From: Desulfobulbaceae bacterium UBA5611
GTDB taxonomy: Bacteria > Desulfobacterota > Desulfobulbia > Desulfobulbales > Desulfocapsaceae
Reading direction: 5' to 3'
Assembly: GCA_002424635.1 (NCBI GenBank)
Contig: DIKT01000086.1
Coordinates: 527 to 62,363, forward strand
Length of the DNA stretch: 61,837 nt
In this document: positions 1-8,263 of the stretch, piece by piece
How the letters are laid out: every line of letters begins with the position of its first letter
Numbering within the stretch: the stretch's first letter is position 1
The notes under the pieces: model-generated
Told to the model about the DNA's origin: nothing
What the model saw: only the letters and a program-made list of their open reading frames with translations
Database searches by the model: none
Position numbers and translations under genes: made by a program

Positions 1-739
1 GCCCCGGCAGATCGCCAAGCTCATCGAGAAGCAGGGTGCCGTTATCGGCCAGTTCGAATTTGCCTTTTCTTTTCTGCTCAGCGCCGGTAAAGGCGCCGCG
101 TTCATGGCCGAACAGCTCTGATTCCATAAGCCCTTCCGGGATGGCCGCACAGTTAATGGAGACAAAAGGTTTATCGCGGCGGGGGCTGGCCTGGTGAATG
201 GCCCGGGCCGCCAGCTCTTTGCCGGTGCCCGACTCGCCGGTAATCAGGATGGTGGCATTAGTGGGAGCGGCCTGTTCAATAATATTAAAGATCTGGCGCA
301 TGGCCGGGCTATTACCGGTCAGCCTGCTGGTCGCCATGGGGCAACAGGCCTCGAGTGAGGCGCAGCGGGCTTTGACGGCCTGGACATCGAGCAGTCTGCT
401 GACCCGGATGATGAGATCATCCAGGTCAAAAGGTTTCAGGATGTAATCGGCGGCTCCCTTGCGCAGGCAGTCCAGGGCGTCTTCAATAGAGCCGTAAGCC
501 GTCATGATGAAGACATCGGTGTCCTGGCTCTGTTCCCTGATCCGGCCCAGCAGGGATATACCGCTCAGGCCTGGCATGCGGATGTCGGAGATCACCAGAT
601 TATATTTCTGCTTATCGGCCATAGCCGCCGCCTGTAAACCATCTTCCGCCTCATCTACCAGCCAGCCATATTGTTTCAGGCGGTCGGATACGGAGATGCG
701 GATGATCTCATCATCTTCGGCAAGCAGTATTCTCGGCAT
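1..739 (-). CDS. Sigma-54-dependent response regulator (NtrC family), 3' end cut by window edge
   Basis: Reading leftward from ATG at 739 gives 246 residues open to the window edge. A receiver domain comes first (acidic pair D9-D10, phospho-acceptor D52 in ISDIRMPG, K102). An AAA+ sigma-54 activator domain follows, with Walker A GESGTGK (168-174), the sigma-54 contact loop GAFTGA (215-220) and a Walker B-like LLLDE (about 236-240). The C-terminal HTH lies outside the window. The sensor kinase gene ends 26 nt upstream on the same strand, so the two form a two-component pair. The divergent nrfA gene carries a -24/-12 promoter, which makes it the obvious candidate target; that link is inference. 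It has no line as a closed frame because it lacks a stop in the window. Confidence 0.93.
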   Translation of the reverse strand, partial: MPRILLAEDDEIIRISVSDRLKQYGWLVDEAEDGLQAAAMADKQKYNLVISDIRMPGLSGISLLGRIREQSQDTDVFIMTAYGSIEDALDCLRKGAADYILKPFDLDDLIIRVSRLLDVQAVKARCASLEACCPMATSRLTGNSPAMRQIFNIIEQAAPTNATILITGESGTGKELAARAIHQASPRRDKPFVSINCAAIPEGLMESELFGHERGAFTGAEQKRKGKFELADNGTLLLDELGDLPG

Positions 740-765
740 TTATTCTTATTCTCCTCTGTATCTTT

Positions 766-2328
766 TTAGGCGATCGGTAAGGTGACCACAAAACGCGTCC
801 ATTGTCCGGGTTCGCTCTTTACAATAATGGTCCCGCCCATGCGTAACACCAGGGAATAGGTAACCGCCAGTCCCAGCCCGGTTCCTTCGCCTACATCTTT
901 GGTGGTGAAAAATGGATCAAAGATATAAGGCAGGTGCTCAGCAGAGATACCAGAACCGGTGTCTTCAACGGTGAGGGTAAGCTCGGTTGCCTGGCAGCTT
1001 CCGGTCACGGTCAGGGTCCCGCCTTTTTTATTCATGGCCTGGATACCGTTGAGCCCGATATTGACAATGATCTGTTTAAAGGCCTCGGCATCGACAATAA
1101 TTTCATGGTTAAAATCAAGGAGCAGCCGCAGCTGTATATCCTTGAGTTTGCAGGACAGCAGCTCAAAACATTCTCTGATCAGGGCCTCGGCATCAACCCG
1201 GCGCTGCTGCAGGGGCTCGGTCCGGCCAAAGTTCAGGAGCTGACGCATGGTTTGTTCGATCTGCTTCAGTCCTTTGTTGATCAAGGGCAGGTAGCGTTGG
1301 TGCATGTCGCGGTTCTCGGGGTTGTCATTCATGGCCTTGACGCAGTTGAGCATGCCGGCCAGAGGATTGTTGACCTCATGGGCGATGCCGGCCGAGAGGA
1401 TGCCAAGTGAGGCCATTTTTTCATTAAAGCAGGCCTGAGCCCGATTTTTCTCTAATTCTTCCCGGGATTGCTCGAGTCGGCGGCAGAGATGGTCGAAATG
1501 GGCGCTGAGGGCGGCGATTTCATCATGCCCGGCAGGCAACAGCATGGGATCGGGCATCTTTTCAGGAAAGGATCTCATGGCAGCCGACAGTTTGCTGATC
1601 CGGCCGGTCACCAGGGTGTCCAGCAGCAGAAAAAGACCAAGGGTGACCAGGAAAACCGAGACGATTCCCACGACCAGCAGGTTGTTTTTATTATCGATGA
1701 GCATGGTGTCGATCCAGGCAATGGGTATGGTGATTGAGAGAGCTCCGATGACATCGCCATCCTGATAGCCTTGAGTAGTATGGCATTCCAGACAGGTAGG
1801 ATCCACATTCAGAGGTGCTACAAAGCGGACGACCCGACCAGTGGGACTGTCAAAGACAGCGGCGGCTTCCATAGCTCCCTGCCGGAAGCTGATCATAGCC
1901 TGCCGTTCATAGTCATCGGCAGCGTTAGCCGGATTGACGGGTTGCAGGCTGGTGACCCGGAAGCGGCCATGTCCTTCCTGTTCGGAGTACTGGGAAAGCT
2001 CTCTTGTCACCATGGCCGGATTACGCATGACATATTGGTTGCCGGCTTGATCGGTAATTAGCGGTATGGACAAAAAGGGATTTGCCTCGACTCCTTCTTT
2101 TTTGAGGATAAAAAGGCCGTTATGGTCCGCCACCCATTGCCGGGTCAGGCGAATATAACGGAACAGCATGCGGGCCTGCTCCTTGGTCTGGGCAATAATA
2201 AGTTCATCCTGGATTTGCGAAGTTTTGTAAAGCAGCAGGGCGTAGGAGAGGGAAACAATAATCCCTATACAGAGGATGAACTTGGTTCGTAAGGTAAAAA
2301 GAAAAGGGAATTTTTTTTTAATATTCAT
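766..2328 (-). CDS. Membrane sensor histidine kinase with periplasmic c-type haem motif (DUF3365/Tll0287-like)
   Basis: The 520-residue protein has TM1 at about 17-34, a periplasmic sensor of about 180 residues and TM2 at about 217-239. The sensor holds one CxxCH haem motif (C179-H183, CLECH). A HAMP-like linker, a HisKA domain with H317 in AGIAHEVNNP and a HATPase_c domain with the DTGSG and GTGLGL boxes follow. This is the layout of haem-binding Tll0287-type (DUF3365) sensors, which are thought to read redox state or small ligands. It lies 26 nt upstream of the NtrC-type regulator and divergent from nrfA, so it probably senses nitrite, NO or redox potential for nitrite respiration (inference). 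No strong Shine-Dalgarno is visible before the ATG. Confidence 0.92.
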   Translation of the reverse strand: MNIKKKFPFLFTLRTKFILCIGIIVSLSYALLLYKTSQIQDELIIAQTKEQARMLFRYIRLTRQWVADHNGLFILKKEGVEANPFLSIPLITDQAGNQYVMRNPAMVTRELSQYSEQEGHGRFRVTSLQPVNPANAADDYERQAMISFRQGAMEAAAVFDSPTGRVVRFVAPLNVDPTCLECHTTQGYQDGDVIGALSITIPIAWIDTMLIDNKNNLLVVGIVSVFLVTLGLFLLLDTLVTGRISKLSAAMRSFPEKMPDPMLLPAGHDEIAALSAHFDHLCRRLEQSREELEKNRAQACFNEKMASLGILSAGIAHEVNNPLAGMLNCVKAMNDNPENRDMHQRYLPLINKGLKQIEQTMRQLLNFGRTEPLQQRRVDAEALIRECFELLSCKLKDIQLRLLLDFNHEIIVDAEAFKQIIVNIGLNGIQAMNKKGGTLTVTGSCQATELTLTVEDTGSGISAEHLPYIFDPFFTTKDVGEGTGLGLAVTYSLVLRMGGTIIVKSEPGQWTRFVVTLPIA

Positions 2329-2505
2329 CAGAATGACATTTATGTGTGCTTAATCTTGTCTGCGCCTGAGGTACTTATTTTTAGCCTCATTTTCCATGTT
2401 AAGATAGGTGAGACTGACGGTCAATACCTGTTCCAGGCTCTGCATTTTTTACCACTGTGAACGCATCATCGAGAGGGAACGGGCTGATCGATGAAGACTA
2501 ATTGT

Positions 2506-2520
2506 GCAAAAAGTGATCCA
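2506..2520 (-). promoter_or_regulatory. Possible sigma-54 promoter for the kinase/regulator pair
   Basis: On the minus strand the site reads TGGATCACTTTTTGC. It has GG and GC at exactly the -24/-12 spacing (10 bp between) and a good TTTGC box. The -24 element lacks the usual C after TGG. It lies about 180 nt upstream of the kinase start. If real, the activator would drive its own operon. Confidence 0.35.
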
Positions 2521-2783
2521 CTTCATGCTGACCTCTTTCTTAAATAGTATGACCTTACCTGATATCGTCCTGAAATGTTTAAATTACTGAATATGATGTT
2601 TGGCATTAATTAGGAAAAAGCGCCTGTTAGATCATTGTAACCATAAGGTATCATCATTGGCTTATCCTTCTTTCATATTTAAAGAAAATTCTTGACTTTG
2701 TCTGCTGTGGAATCGACCATTAATTATACTCTGTTGCTGCTGACTAGCTCTGGCAGGGCGTGAAGAAAATTGAAAAACATGGC

Positions 2784-2799
2784 GTTACCCGCAGGTAAC
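2784..2799. promoter_or_regulatory. Palindrome GTTACC-n4-GGTAAC, candidate upstream activator site
   Basis: This is a perfect 6-bp inverted repeat with a 4-bp spacer (CGCA). It is centred about 150 bp upstream of the nrfA -24/-12 element. Sigma-54 activators usually bind palindromes at 80-200 bp from the promoter, so the position fits an enhancer for the adjacent NtrC-type regulator. Binding is inferred. Confidence 0.45.
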
Positions 2800-2936
2800 C
2801 ATCTTACTCGCTTAGTGATACGGGAAGGTACCACAGCCGCTCCATAAATTTAAAAAATATTGATGGTCAAGAAGAAATCATTTTTTTTATCAGTATTTTC
2901 AATACTTTTTCTACTCCGATGTAAAATTTTAAAATC

Positions 2937-2951
2937 TGGTCCTATTATTGC
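2937..2951 (+). promoter_or_regulatory. Sigma-54 (-24/-12) promoter of nrfA
   Basis: The site reads TGGTCCTATTATTGC, with GG and GC separated by exactly 10 bp and followed by TA. It predicts a start near 2963, about 97 nt before the GTG start of nrfA. A divergent sigma-54 activator/sensor pair and an upstream palindrome support it. The remainder of the 730-bp gap (2329-3059) is AT-rich and holds no recognisable gene. Confidence 0.7.
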
Positions 2952-3059
2952 TAAAATAAGGTAATTGCCGGGAATGTCATCACTTACATAAATATGGCAG
3001 GAAGATGTCTAGCAGCACCTTTAATGAGGTGTAAAAAAAATAAAACGGGGAGGAGAATT

Positions 3060-4595
3060 GTGGATAAAAATAATCTTATATTGGCAGGGTCAACAATTGC
3101 GATAGCTTCGATGCTATTGCTGGCGCATTCAGAAAGCGGCCAGGCTGAAGTTAAAAAAGGGCTTACTGCCAATCCGGTAGTTAAGGAAAAAGGGGTAGAG
3201 AGTCGCAATGAGGAATGGGCCAAATATTATCCGCGGGAATATGATTCCTGGAAAAATACCAAAAAGAATGACAAGATTGATGATCAACTGAAAAAAAATC
3301 CCCAACTGGCCGTATTATGGGCCGGCTATGCCTTCGCCAAGGATTATAACGCCCCCAGAGGCCATTTTTATGCAGTCCAGGATGTCACCAACAGCCTGCG
3401 AACCGGTGCTCCAATTGATGCGGTGACCGGTCCTCTGCCTACCGCCTGCTGGAGTTGCAAGTCTCCTGATGTGCCACGAGTAATGGAAGAGGTTGGTGAA
3501 CTGGAATATTTTACCGGCAAATGGGCCAAATATGGTCAGGAAATTGTCAATCCGATCGGGTGCGCTGATTGTCATGACAGCAAGACTGCCGAGCTTACCT
3601 TAACCAGGCCCTATTTAAAAAAAGGGCTGGAGGCCACCGGAGTAAAACTTGACAATGTCAGCACGCAGGAGATGCGCACCTTTGTTTGTGCCCAGTGTCA
3701 TTCTGAGTATTATTTTAAAAAGACGGAGTGGACTGATAAAGACGGGACCGCCAAAACAGCCATGGTTGTAAAATTCCCATGGGATAACGGCCTGAGTGTT
3801 GAGGATATGGAAAAATACTATGATGATATTGCCTTCAGTGACTGGACGCATCAGATCAGCAAGACTCCGATGCTGAAGGCCCAGCATCCTGATTATGAGA
3901 TGTTTACTAAAGGAATCCATGCCCGCCGGGGCTTGGCCTGTGCCGATTGCCATATGCCCACTATCCAGGAGGGCTCGGACAAATATTCTAGCCATCATAT
4001 TCAGAGCCCGCTTGATGATGTGGCTAACACCTGCCTGAACTGTCATCAAGAAACTGAGGCTGAGTTCCGGGAAGTAGTCGAGATCAAATTAGCCAAGAAA
4101 GAACAGCTGGCTAAATTTGCCATGGATAACCTGGCCAAGGCCCATCTGGAGGCCGGAGAGGCTTGGCGGCTGGGGGCTAAGGAAGAGGAAATGAAGGATA
4201 TCCTGCAGGATATTCGTCATGGTCAATGGAAATGGGATATGGCGGTTGCCGGACATGGTTCTTTCTTCCATGCCCCTGACGAGACCCTGCGCCTGTTATC
4301 AGTGGCCAACGAACAGGGCCAGACTGCCAGGATCAAACTGGTGAAGGTACTGGCTAAATATGGCGCCATTGATTATGTCGCCCCTGATTTTTCCACCAAA
4401 GAAAAAGCACAGGCCCTAGCGGAAGTGGAAATGATAAAACTGATAAACGAGAAAGACAAATTTAAGGGCTCCCTGCTGCAGGAATGGAATAAGCAGGCGG
4501 TAGAAAAGGGTATTCTCAATCTGGACAGCCGCAAGGGTATGAGTGATAATACCTCTTATGGCACCCAGGATGGTAAGGATAAAGATAAAAAGTAA
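3060..4595 (+). CDS. nrfA: Cytochrome c nitrite reductase, pentahaem catalytic subunit NrfA
   Basis: NrfA reduces nitrite to ammonium with six electrons in the periplasm. The GTG at 3060 is preferred over an in-frame ATG at 2994 because GGGGAGGAG (3047-3055) precedes it and a hydrophobic signal or anchor (residues 5-24) then follows at once. Five haem sites are visible. The catalytic one is CWSCK (130-134), with the Lys ligand diagnostic of NrfA. The others are CADCH (168-172), CAQCH (210-214), CADCH (294-298) and CLNCH (325-329). The Tyr of CHSEYYF and the His of QHPDYE match the active-site residues of the family. At 511 aa it has normal length. No nrfH quinol dehydrogenase lies next to it, which is unusual for this phylum, so the electron donor must be encoded elsewhere. 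Confidence 0.96.
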   Translation: MDKNNLILAGSTIAIASMLLLAHSESGQAEVKKGLTANPVVKEKGVESRNEEWAKYYPREYDSWKNTKKNDKIDDQLKKNPQLAVLWAGYAFAKDYNAPRGHFYAVQDVTNSLRTGAPIDAVTGPLPTACWSCKSPDVPRVMEEVGELEYFTGKWAKYGQEIVNPIGCADCHDSKTAELTLTRPYLKKGLEATGVKLDNVSTQEMRTFVCAQCHSEYYFKKTEWTDKDGTAKTAMVVKFPWDNGLSVEDMEKYYDDIAFSDWTHQISKTPMLKAQHPDYEMFTKGIHARRGLACADCHMPTIQEGSDKYSSHHIQSPLDDVANTCLNCHQETEAEFREVVEIKLAKKEQLAKFAMDNLAKAHLEAGEAWRLGAKEEEMKDILQDIRHGQWKWDMAVAGHGSFFHAPDETLRLLSVANEQGQTARIKLVKVLAKYGAIDYVAPDFSTKEKAQALAEVEMIKLINEKDKFKGSLLQEWNKQAVEKGILNLDSRKGMSDNTSYGTQDGKDKDKK

Positions 4596-4612
4596 GATGA
4601 TTTAATTAAGTG

Positions 4613-4816
4613 TTGAGTGCCACAACATCGTTTACAAAAAAATGTGCCATAACATCGTCACAGGTGGGTAGAGTAAAACGAAACCCAACAAAAAGCTGTG
4701 TAGAGCCCAGAGCAACCTGACCTGCACCTGATTTTGTTGGGTTTCGCACGCTCTACCCAACCTACCTGTGACGATGTCTTGGCACATAAAAGTGTGTGCG
4801 ATGTTGTGGCACTCAA
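4613..4816. repeat. MITE-like palindromic repeat, copy 1
   Basis: This 204-bp element is bounded by perfect 18-bp terminal inverted repeats, TTGAGTGCCACAACATCG (4613-4630) and its complement (4799-4816). Inside each end a second GTGCCA-nn-ACATCG unit occurs. Further in lie 26-27 bp units of the form GTTGGGTAGAGC-n-GCGAAACCCAAC in opposing orientation, so nearly the whole element can fold on itself. Copies 2 (24944-25357) and 3 (53815-54088) are longer. It has no coding capacity. It sits between nrfA and its terminator. Confidence 0.85.
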
Positions 4817-4830
4817 AAATTAAGGCTTAA

Positions 4831-4876
4831 AGGCTAGCCCCGGCAGATTGTTCCTGCCGGGACTGGCCTTTTTTTT
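4831..4876 (+). terminator. Rho-independent terminator after nrfA
   Basis: An imperfect 16-bp stem (4831-4846 with 4854-4869, containing CCGGCAG/CTGCCGG) and a 7-nt loop are followed by a run of eight T (4869-4876). The T run overlaps the stop codon of the convergent methyltransferase-like gene. Confidence 0.8.
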
Positions 4877-5309
4877 ACCACCAGGGGAACAACATGCGAG
4901 TATGCTTCCTGTATGATGCGTAGTCGGGAAAATGGTCAGCCAGCAGCTTTTCTTCTATTCTTAATTTGCCATAAAGGACAAGCCACAAAGCAAAAAAAAT
5001 GACCAGACGCAGCCAGCTGAAGGTGATAAGGAGCAGGCCCAGCCCAGCCAGCAACAGGCTGGCATACATGGGATGGCGGATATAGCGATAAGGACCGTGG
5101 GTAATAAGAAGAGCCCCGCTCTTGATGGTCGGTCGGATATTAAAATGGCCAAGACGCATGACTTTAACAGCCCAGCCGGCCAGCAGGAGGGAGCTGATCA
5201 ACAGCGGCAGGGCCAGCAGATGAAAGTCATGCCATTTAGTAGTTGCTGCCAAAAGGATCAGAAGGATCAATTGCCAGGCCACCAGAAAGAGCCCGTAATC
5301 TTTTTTCAT
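4875..5309 (-). CDS. Isoprenylcysteine/phospholipid methyltransferase-like membrane protein
   Basis: This is a small protein (about 144 aa) with several membrane segments. It carries the motif HGPYRYIRHPMY typical of the ICMT/PEMT-like family, whose members use S-adenosylmethionine to methylate lipidic or membrane substrates. The ATG at 5309 is chosen because AGGAAA lies 9 nt upstream; the longer frame would begin at a GTG at 5327 with no ribosome site. The substrate cannot be told from sequence. It converges on nrfA and lies 36 nt beyond the stop of the next gene on the same strand. Confidence 0.8.
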   Translation of the reverse strand: MKKDYGLFLVAWQLILLILLAATTKWHDFHLLALPLLISSLLLAGWAVKVMRLGHFNIRPTIKSGALLITHGPYRYIRHPMYASLLLAGLGLLLITFSWLRLVIFFALWLVLYGKLRIEEKLLADHFPDYASYRKHTRMLFPWW

Positions 5310-5345
5310 AGCTAGCTTTCCTGTCACATTGCCGTAATTAAAGGG

Positions 5346-5693
5346 TCATTGCACCTTGTGGGTTTCAGCCTCGTCAATGAAATGCGGCATCTGATGCGCC
5401 TCTTGTTTTTTGGCAATTATCTCCCTGGCCTCTTTGGCGCTGATCTGCAGGCAGCTTGCTATCTCGGCGACATTATAGCAGGGCTGGCCATCTGGTGCAT
5501 AGCCTGTCGCCTTGAGTTTGGGAAAACACTGGCTGGTGGCTGTGCCGGATGATTGCAGGAGCAGATCACGAATCTCGTCCGGGCCAAAGAGAATCAGCCA
5601 TTCAACGGCCTCGGCCCATAGTTTGGAATCGACGGTTTTATGCTGCAGCACCTCCATGGCCGTGGCCACGTCCCATTGCTCTTTGATATCCAT
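5346..5693 (-). CDS. Hypothetical protein with HTH-like segment
   Basis: The product of 115 aa begins MDIKEQWDV at ATG 5693, which has GAGG 9 nt upstream. The longer open frame to 5981 is antisense to the deaminase gene and was not used. The N-terminal half is acidic and helical (residues about 1-50). The segment YNVAEIASCLQISAKEAREII (about 77-97) resembles a MerR/excisionase-like helix-turn-helix, and the tail is charged. I do not recognise the family. It may form a unit with the downstream methyltransferase-like gene (36-nt gap). Confidence 0.6.
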   Translation of the reverse strand: MDIKEQWDVATAMEVLQHKTVDSKLWAEAVEWLILFGPDEIRDLLLQSSGTATSQCFPKLKATGYAPDGQPCYNVAEIASCLQISAKEAREIIAKKQEAHQMPHFIDEAETHKVQ

Positions 5694-5841
5694 ATTCTGC
5701 AACCTCATGCAATTTTTTGTCTGGAGTAACTGTTTGCTGTAGATTATAATTCGTTTTGATCGCTCTGCAAGCCGGAAGCGGACGCCTGGTTGCATGGTAA
5801 CGGCTTCAGTGAGCTTAATTTTTTTTTCAGCGTTGGTGCCA

Positions 5842-6348
5842 ATGCAGGAACATGAAAAATTCATGAGACTGGCCTTAGCCGAGGCCGAAGCAGCACAGCA
5901 GCTGGGAGAGTTTCCAGTGGGTTGTGTGCTGGTGCATAATGAGGCGGTGATTGCCTCTGGCCGGCGGGTGCACTCTTGCAATCAGGCCAACGAACTGGAT
6001 CATGCGGAGATGCTGGCCTTGCGGTCTTTTCTGGATAAGGAACCGGCGATTGCCCCGCAGGAAGTAATTTTATATGCCACCATGGAGCCTTGCCTCATGT
6101 GTTTTTCCAGCTTGATCCTCAATGGCATCAGGACAATAATCTATGCCTATGAAGATGTGATGGGTGGCGGCACCAATCTGCCTCTGCAGACATTGAATCC
6201 TCTTTATGCGGCTATGGAGATTGAAGTGGTGCCGGGCGTGCTCAGGCAGCAGAGCCTGGCTCTTTTCCAGCAATTTTTTCTTAATCCTGTCAATCCCTAC
6301 TGGCGAGGGTCACTGCTGGCTACTTACACGCTGCAGCAGAAGTCTTAG
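5842..6348 (+). CDS. Zinc-dependent nucleoside/tRNA adenosine deaminase family protein
   Basis: This is a cytidine-deaminase-fold protein of 168 aa. Its zinc site is visible as HAE (in LDHAEMLAL) and PCLMC (in MEPCLMCFSS). PVGCVLV near residue 24 matches the TadA/guanine deaminase group. The ATG at 5842 is preferred because family similarity starts there; an in-frame ATG at 5794 would add 16 hydrophobic residues. TadA converts A34 to inosine in tRNA-Arg, but the sequence after PCxxC departs from classical TadA, so guanine deaminase or another purine deaminase is possible. Confidence 0.8.
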   Translation: MQEHEKFMRLALAEAEAAQQLGEFPVGCVLVHNEAVIASGRRVHSCNQANELDHAEMLALRSFLDKEPAIAPQEVILYATMEPCLMCFSSLILNGIRTIIYAYEDVMGGGTNLPLQTLNPLYAAMEIEVVPGVLRQQSLALFQQFFLNPVNPYWRGSLLATYTLQQKS

Positions 6349-6390
6349 GGTCTCTTGAGAGCAATGGTCTTGTCGCCCAAGCTCGGCGTT

Positions 6391-6489
6391 ATGCTCAAAA
6401 TTTTATCCTCGGAATATCAATTAAAGGTCTGCGGTAAATTTTTTTACAATGCCTTGCTTTTTGAACGAAAAATCCTCATTTTAAAATAC
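6391..6489 (+). repeat. ~100-bp dispersed intergenic element, copy a
   Basis: It begins ATGCTCAAAATTTTATC and shares CTCGGAATATC and CTGCGGTAAA with copy b. It ends with a conserved GAACGAAAAATCCTCATTTT hairpin-like box. It matches the reverse complement of 42656-42755 over its full length and part of 54281-54345. Small insertions shift the frame between copies, which argues against a coding role. It lies between the deaminase and radical SAM genes. Confidence 0.7.
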
Positions 6490-6565
6490 CCTATAAATGG
6501 AGATCATCATCCATTGAGCCTCTTGCCGGTGAGAAACTGTCCGGCAAATTCACCTCTACCAAGTA

Positions 6566-7600
6566 ATGTCCATGATCCCAGCAGCAAGAACAGTCGGCTT
6601 TGTCCCCGGCGAACGAAACGTCTTTTTTCATATCCTCACGGCCTGTAATCTGTCCTGCCGGCACTGTTATATTAATCCTGAGCAACATGGCCGGCAGACT
6701 TTATCACGGGCCACCATGGAGCGCTGGATTGAACTATTCGCCCGCCCGGAGCAGAAATCAAATATGATTTTCCTGGGCGGTGAACCCACCCTCCATCCTG
6801 ATTTAGTCCATGGGATTGCCAAGGCCAAGGCCTGCGGCTTTGCGGTAACCGTTGACTCCAACGGCTATCTTTTTCATGATCTGCTTGATCATACTACGCC
6901 TGAGCTTCTTGATTATCTGAGTTTCAGCCTCGATGGTCCGGATGCAGCCGTGAATGATCCCATCCGTGGCCAGGGTTCTTTTGCCGTCTGTACCGCTAAT
7001 CTGCGCAAGGCGGTGGCCCGCGGTTTTGCGGTCAGTGTGATCTATACGGTCTCCAGTATGAATATCGAGCATCTGCCGCGGATGGTGCCGCTGCTGGTGG
7101 AACTGGGAGTGAAACGATGGTTTATCCAGGTGATCGGGCTGCGGGGCAAGCCGGCCCAGGATGGCGGCATCGATAAACGGGAGGATGGCAGCAGCAGATG
7201 GCAGGTTAGTCCTGAACAATGGCTGCGGATAGTGCCGGCGGTCGCCCGACAGGCGGCGGAACAGGGGATCCACGTCACCTATCCCAAAGTCTTTCTTGAC
7301 GAGAGCGAGCCTTTCGAATGTGCCGGGGTGGTGGCCGATAATTTCTTTATCTTTCCCAACGGCCGCGTCTATCGCTGCCCTCTATGTGAGGATTATCCGA
7401 TCCACGCCTGTCGTATTGAAAACGATATCCTACTGCATAATGAAGGGCTGAACGAAGATCGTTTTTTTACCCTGAATATTGCCGAAGGCTGCGTGATGAA
7501 CAAGCTGCTCCAACCCGACACCATCCGTTATGACGCCTCCGGCCGGCCGGAACATCGGATCTCCTGCTGTTTATTGAAACAGGAGATTAAGCCCACATAA
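6566..7600 (+). CDS. Radical SAM protein with C-terminal SPASM-like Cys cluster
   Basis: The 344-aa protein has the radical SAM [4Fe-4S] motif CNLSCRHC near residue 28 (CxxxCxxC) and a GGEP-like SAM-binding segment (FLGGEPTLHPD). The C-terminal region is rich in cysteine (CPLC, HAC, EGC, SCC), as in SPASM or twitch proteins that bind auxiliary clusters. Such enzymes modify peptides or act in cofactor or haem pathways; the substrate is unknown here. No obvious Shine-Dalgarno precedes the ATG at 6566. The last ~240 bp recur as a diverged fragment at 9635-9876. The region after it (7601-7763) shows no gene. Confidence 0.88.
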   Translation: MSMIPAARTVGFVPGERNVFFHILTACNLSCRHCYINPEQHGRQTLSRATMERWIELFARPEQKSNMIFLGGEPTLHPDLVHGIAKAKACGFAVTVDSNGYLFHDLLDHTTPELLDYLSFSLDGPDAAVNDPIRGQGSFAVCTANLRKAVARGFAVSVIYTVSSMNIEHLPRMVPLLVELGVKRWFIQVIGLRGKPAQDGGIDKREDGSSRWQVSPEQWLRIVPAVARQAAEQGIHVTYPKVFLDESEPFECAGVVADNFFIFPNGRVYRCPLCEDYPIHACRIENDILLHNEGLNEDRFFTLNIAEGCVMNKLLQPDTIRYDASGRPEHRISCCLLKQEIKPT

Positions 7601-7763
7601 TGCCAATTCATTCATCTTCATGGGGGTATTCGTTCATTGACAGGACAACGACTGCCTCCTTGCCGTGTTTCGTTACAACTTGCGGTCCATTATGTAATCA
7701 GACATTAAAGCCAATGAAGGTGGGACGACCACGGAATAAAATTAGGGAGTTTCCCGAATTTCC

Positions 7764-8018
7764 TTACCGATAAACCTCTCGGCGATGTCCGATACGAATA
7801 ACGAGCACAACCAGTTTCTGATCCAACACTTCGTACACCACACGATAATTACCAATCCGAATACGCCGTAATCCGGAAAATTCACCTTTCAGCACCCCTC
7901 CCGCGGCGGGATTGGTTTTAAGCAGATCAATAGCTGTAATAATGCGAAGCTGATCCTCCCGCTCAACCTTCTCAAGTGCTTTTACTGCGCTCTGCTTAAT
8001 GCTGACCGAGTAAGTCAT
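7764..8018 (-). CDS. RelE/ParE family toxin
   Basis: The 84-aa protein begins MTYSVSIKQSAVKALEKV. The core LRRIRIGNYRVVYEV followed by VIRIGHRREVYR is typical of the RelE/ParE superfamily; RelE-type members cleave mRNA on the ribosome. The ATG at 8018 overlaps the 3' end of the antitoxin gene by 23 nt, the usual translationally coupled order of antitoxin then toxin. All family-typical basic residues near the C-terminus are kept, so it looks intact. Confidence 0.9.
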   Translation of the reverse strand: MTYSVSIKQSAVKALEKVEREDQLRIITAIDLLKTNPAAGGVLKGEFSGLRRIRIGNYRVVYEVLDQKLVVLVIRIGHRREVYR

Positions 8019-8217
8019 GCTTGACAGTCTCCCAATCCAGTACAACATCAGCAGGATCTCGTAACACTTCTATAGCACGGGCAACATCCTCAAAATCATC
8101 CAGATAGTATTCCACAGCCTGTCGAACCACCTCGGCACGTGTCCGACGCAACTTGGCCGCCGCTTCATCCAATGAAGCGACCAACTCATCCGGCAATCTT
8201 GCTGTAATCTGGCTCAT
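7996..8217 (-). CDS. Ribbon-helix-helix antitoxin (CopG/ParD-like)
   Basis: The product is 73 aa. Its N-terminal MSQITARLPDELVASLDEAA forms the beta-strand and first helix of a ribbon-helix-helix DNA-binding domain, and an acidic C-terminal tail would wrap the toxin. The ATG at 8217 is preferred over a GTG six nt upstream because AAGGAG lies 5 nt before it. It overlaps the RelE-type toxin. Three phased ATGTCAT repeats just upstream are the likely autoregulatory operator. Confidence 0.88.
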   Translation of the reverse strand: MSQITARLPDELVASLDEAAAKLRRTRAEVVRQAVEYYLDDFEDVARAIEVLRDPADVVLDWETVKHDLLGQH

Positions 8218-8236
8218 TTTCACTCCTTAATATAAA

Positions 8237-8263
8237 ATGTCATAAGATGTCATTGAATGTCAT
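8237..8263. promoter_or_regulatory. Three ATGTCAT direct repeats at 10-bp period, RHH operator
   Basis: ATGTCAT occurs at 8237, 8247 and 8257, one helical turn apart, 20-46 nt upstream of the antitoxin start. Ribbon-helix-helix antitoxins bind such phased short sites to repress their own operon. Confidence 0.6.

Noticed and set aside
2760..2845. Possible c-di-GMP (GEMM) riboswitch upstream of nrfA
   Set aside because: A GTTACC hairpin is present, but the conserved GEMM core segments are not found and the region lies upstream of the predicted transcription start.
5694..5981. Long N-terminal extension of the small HTH-like gene
   Set aside because: This part is antisense to the deaminase gene, and a good ribosome site marks an internal ATG at 5693.
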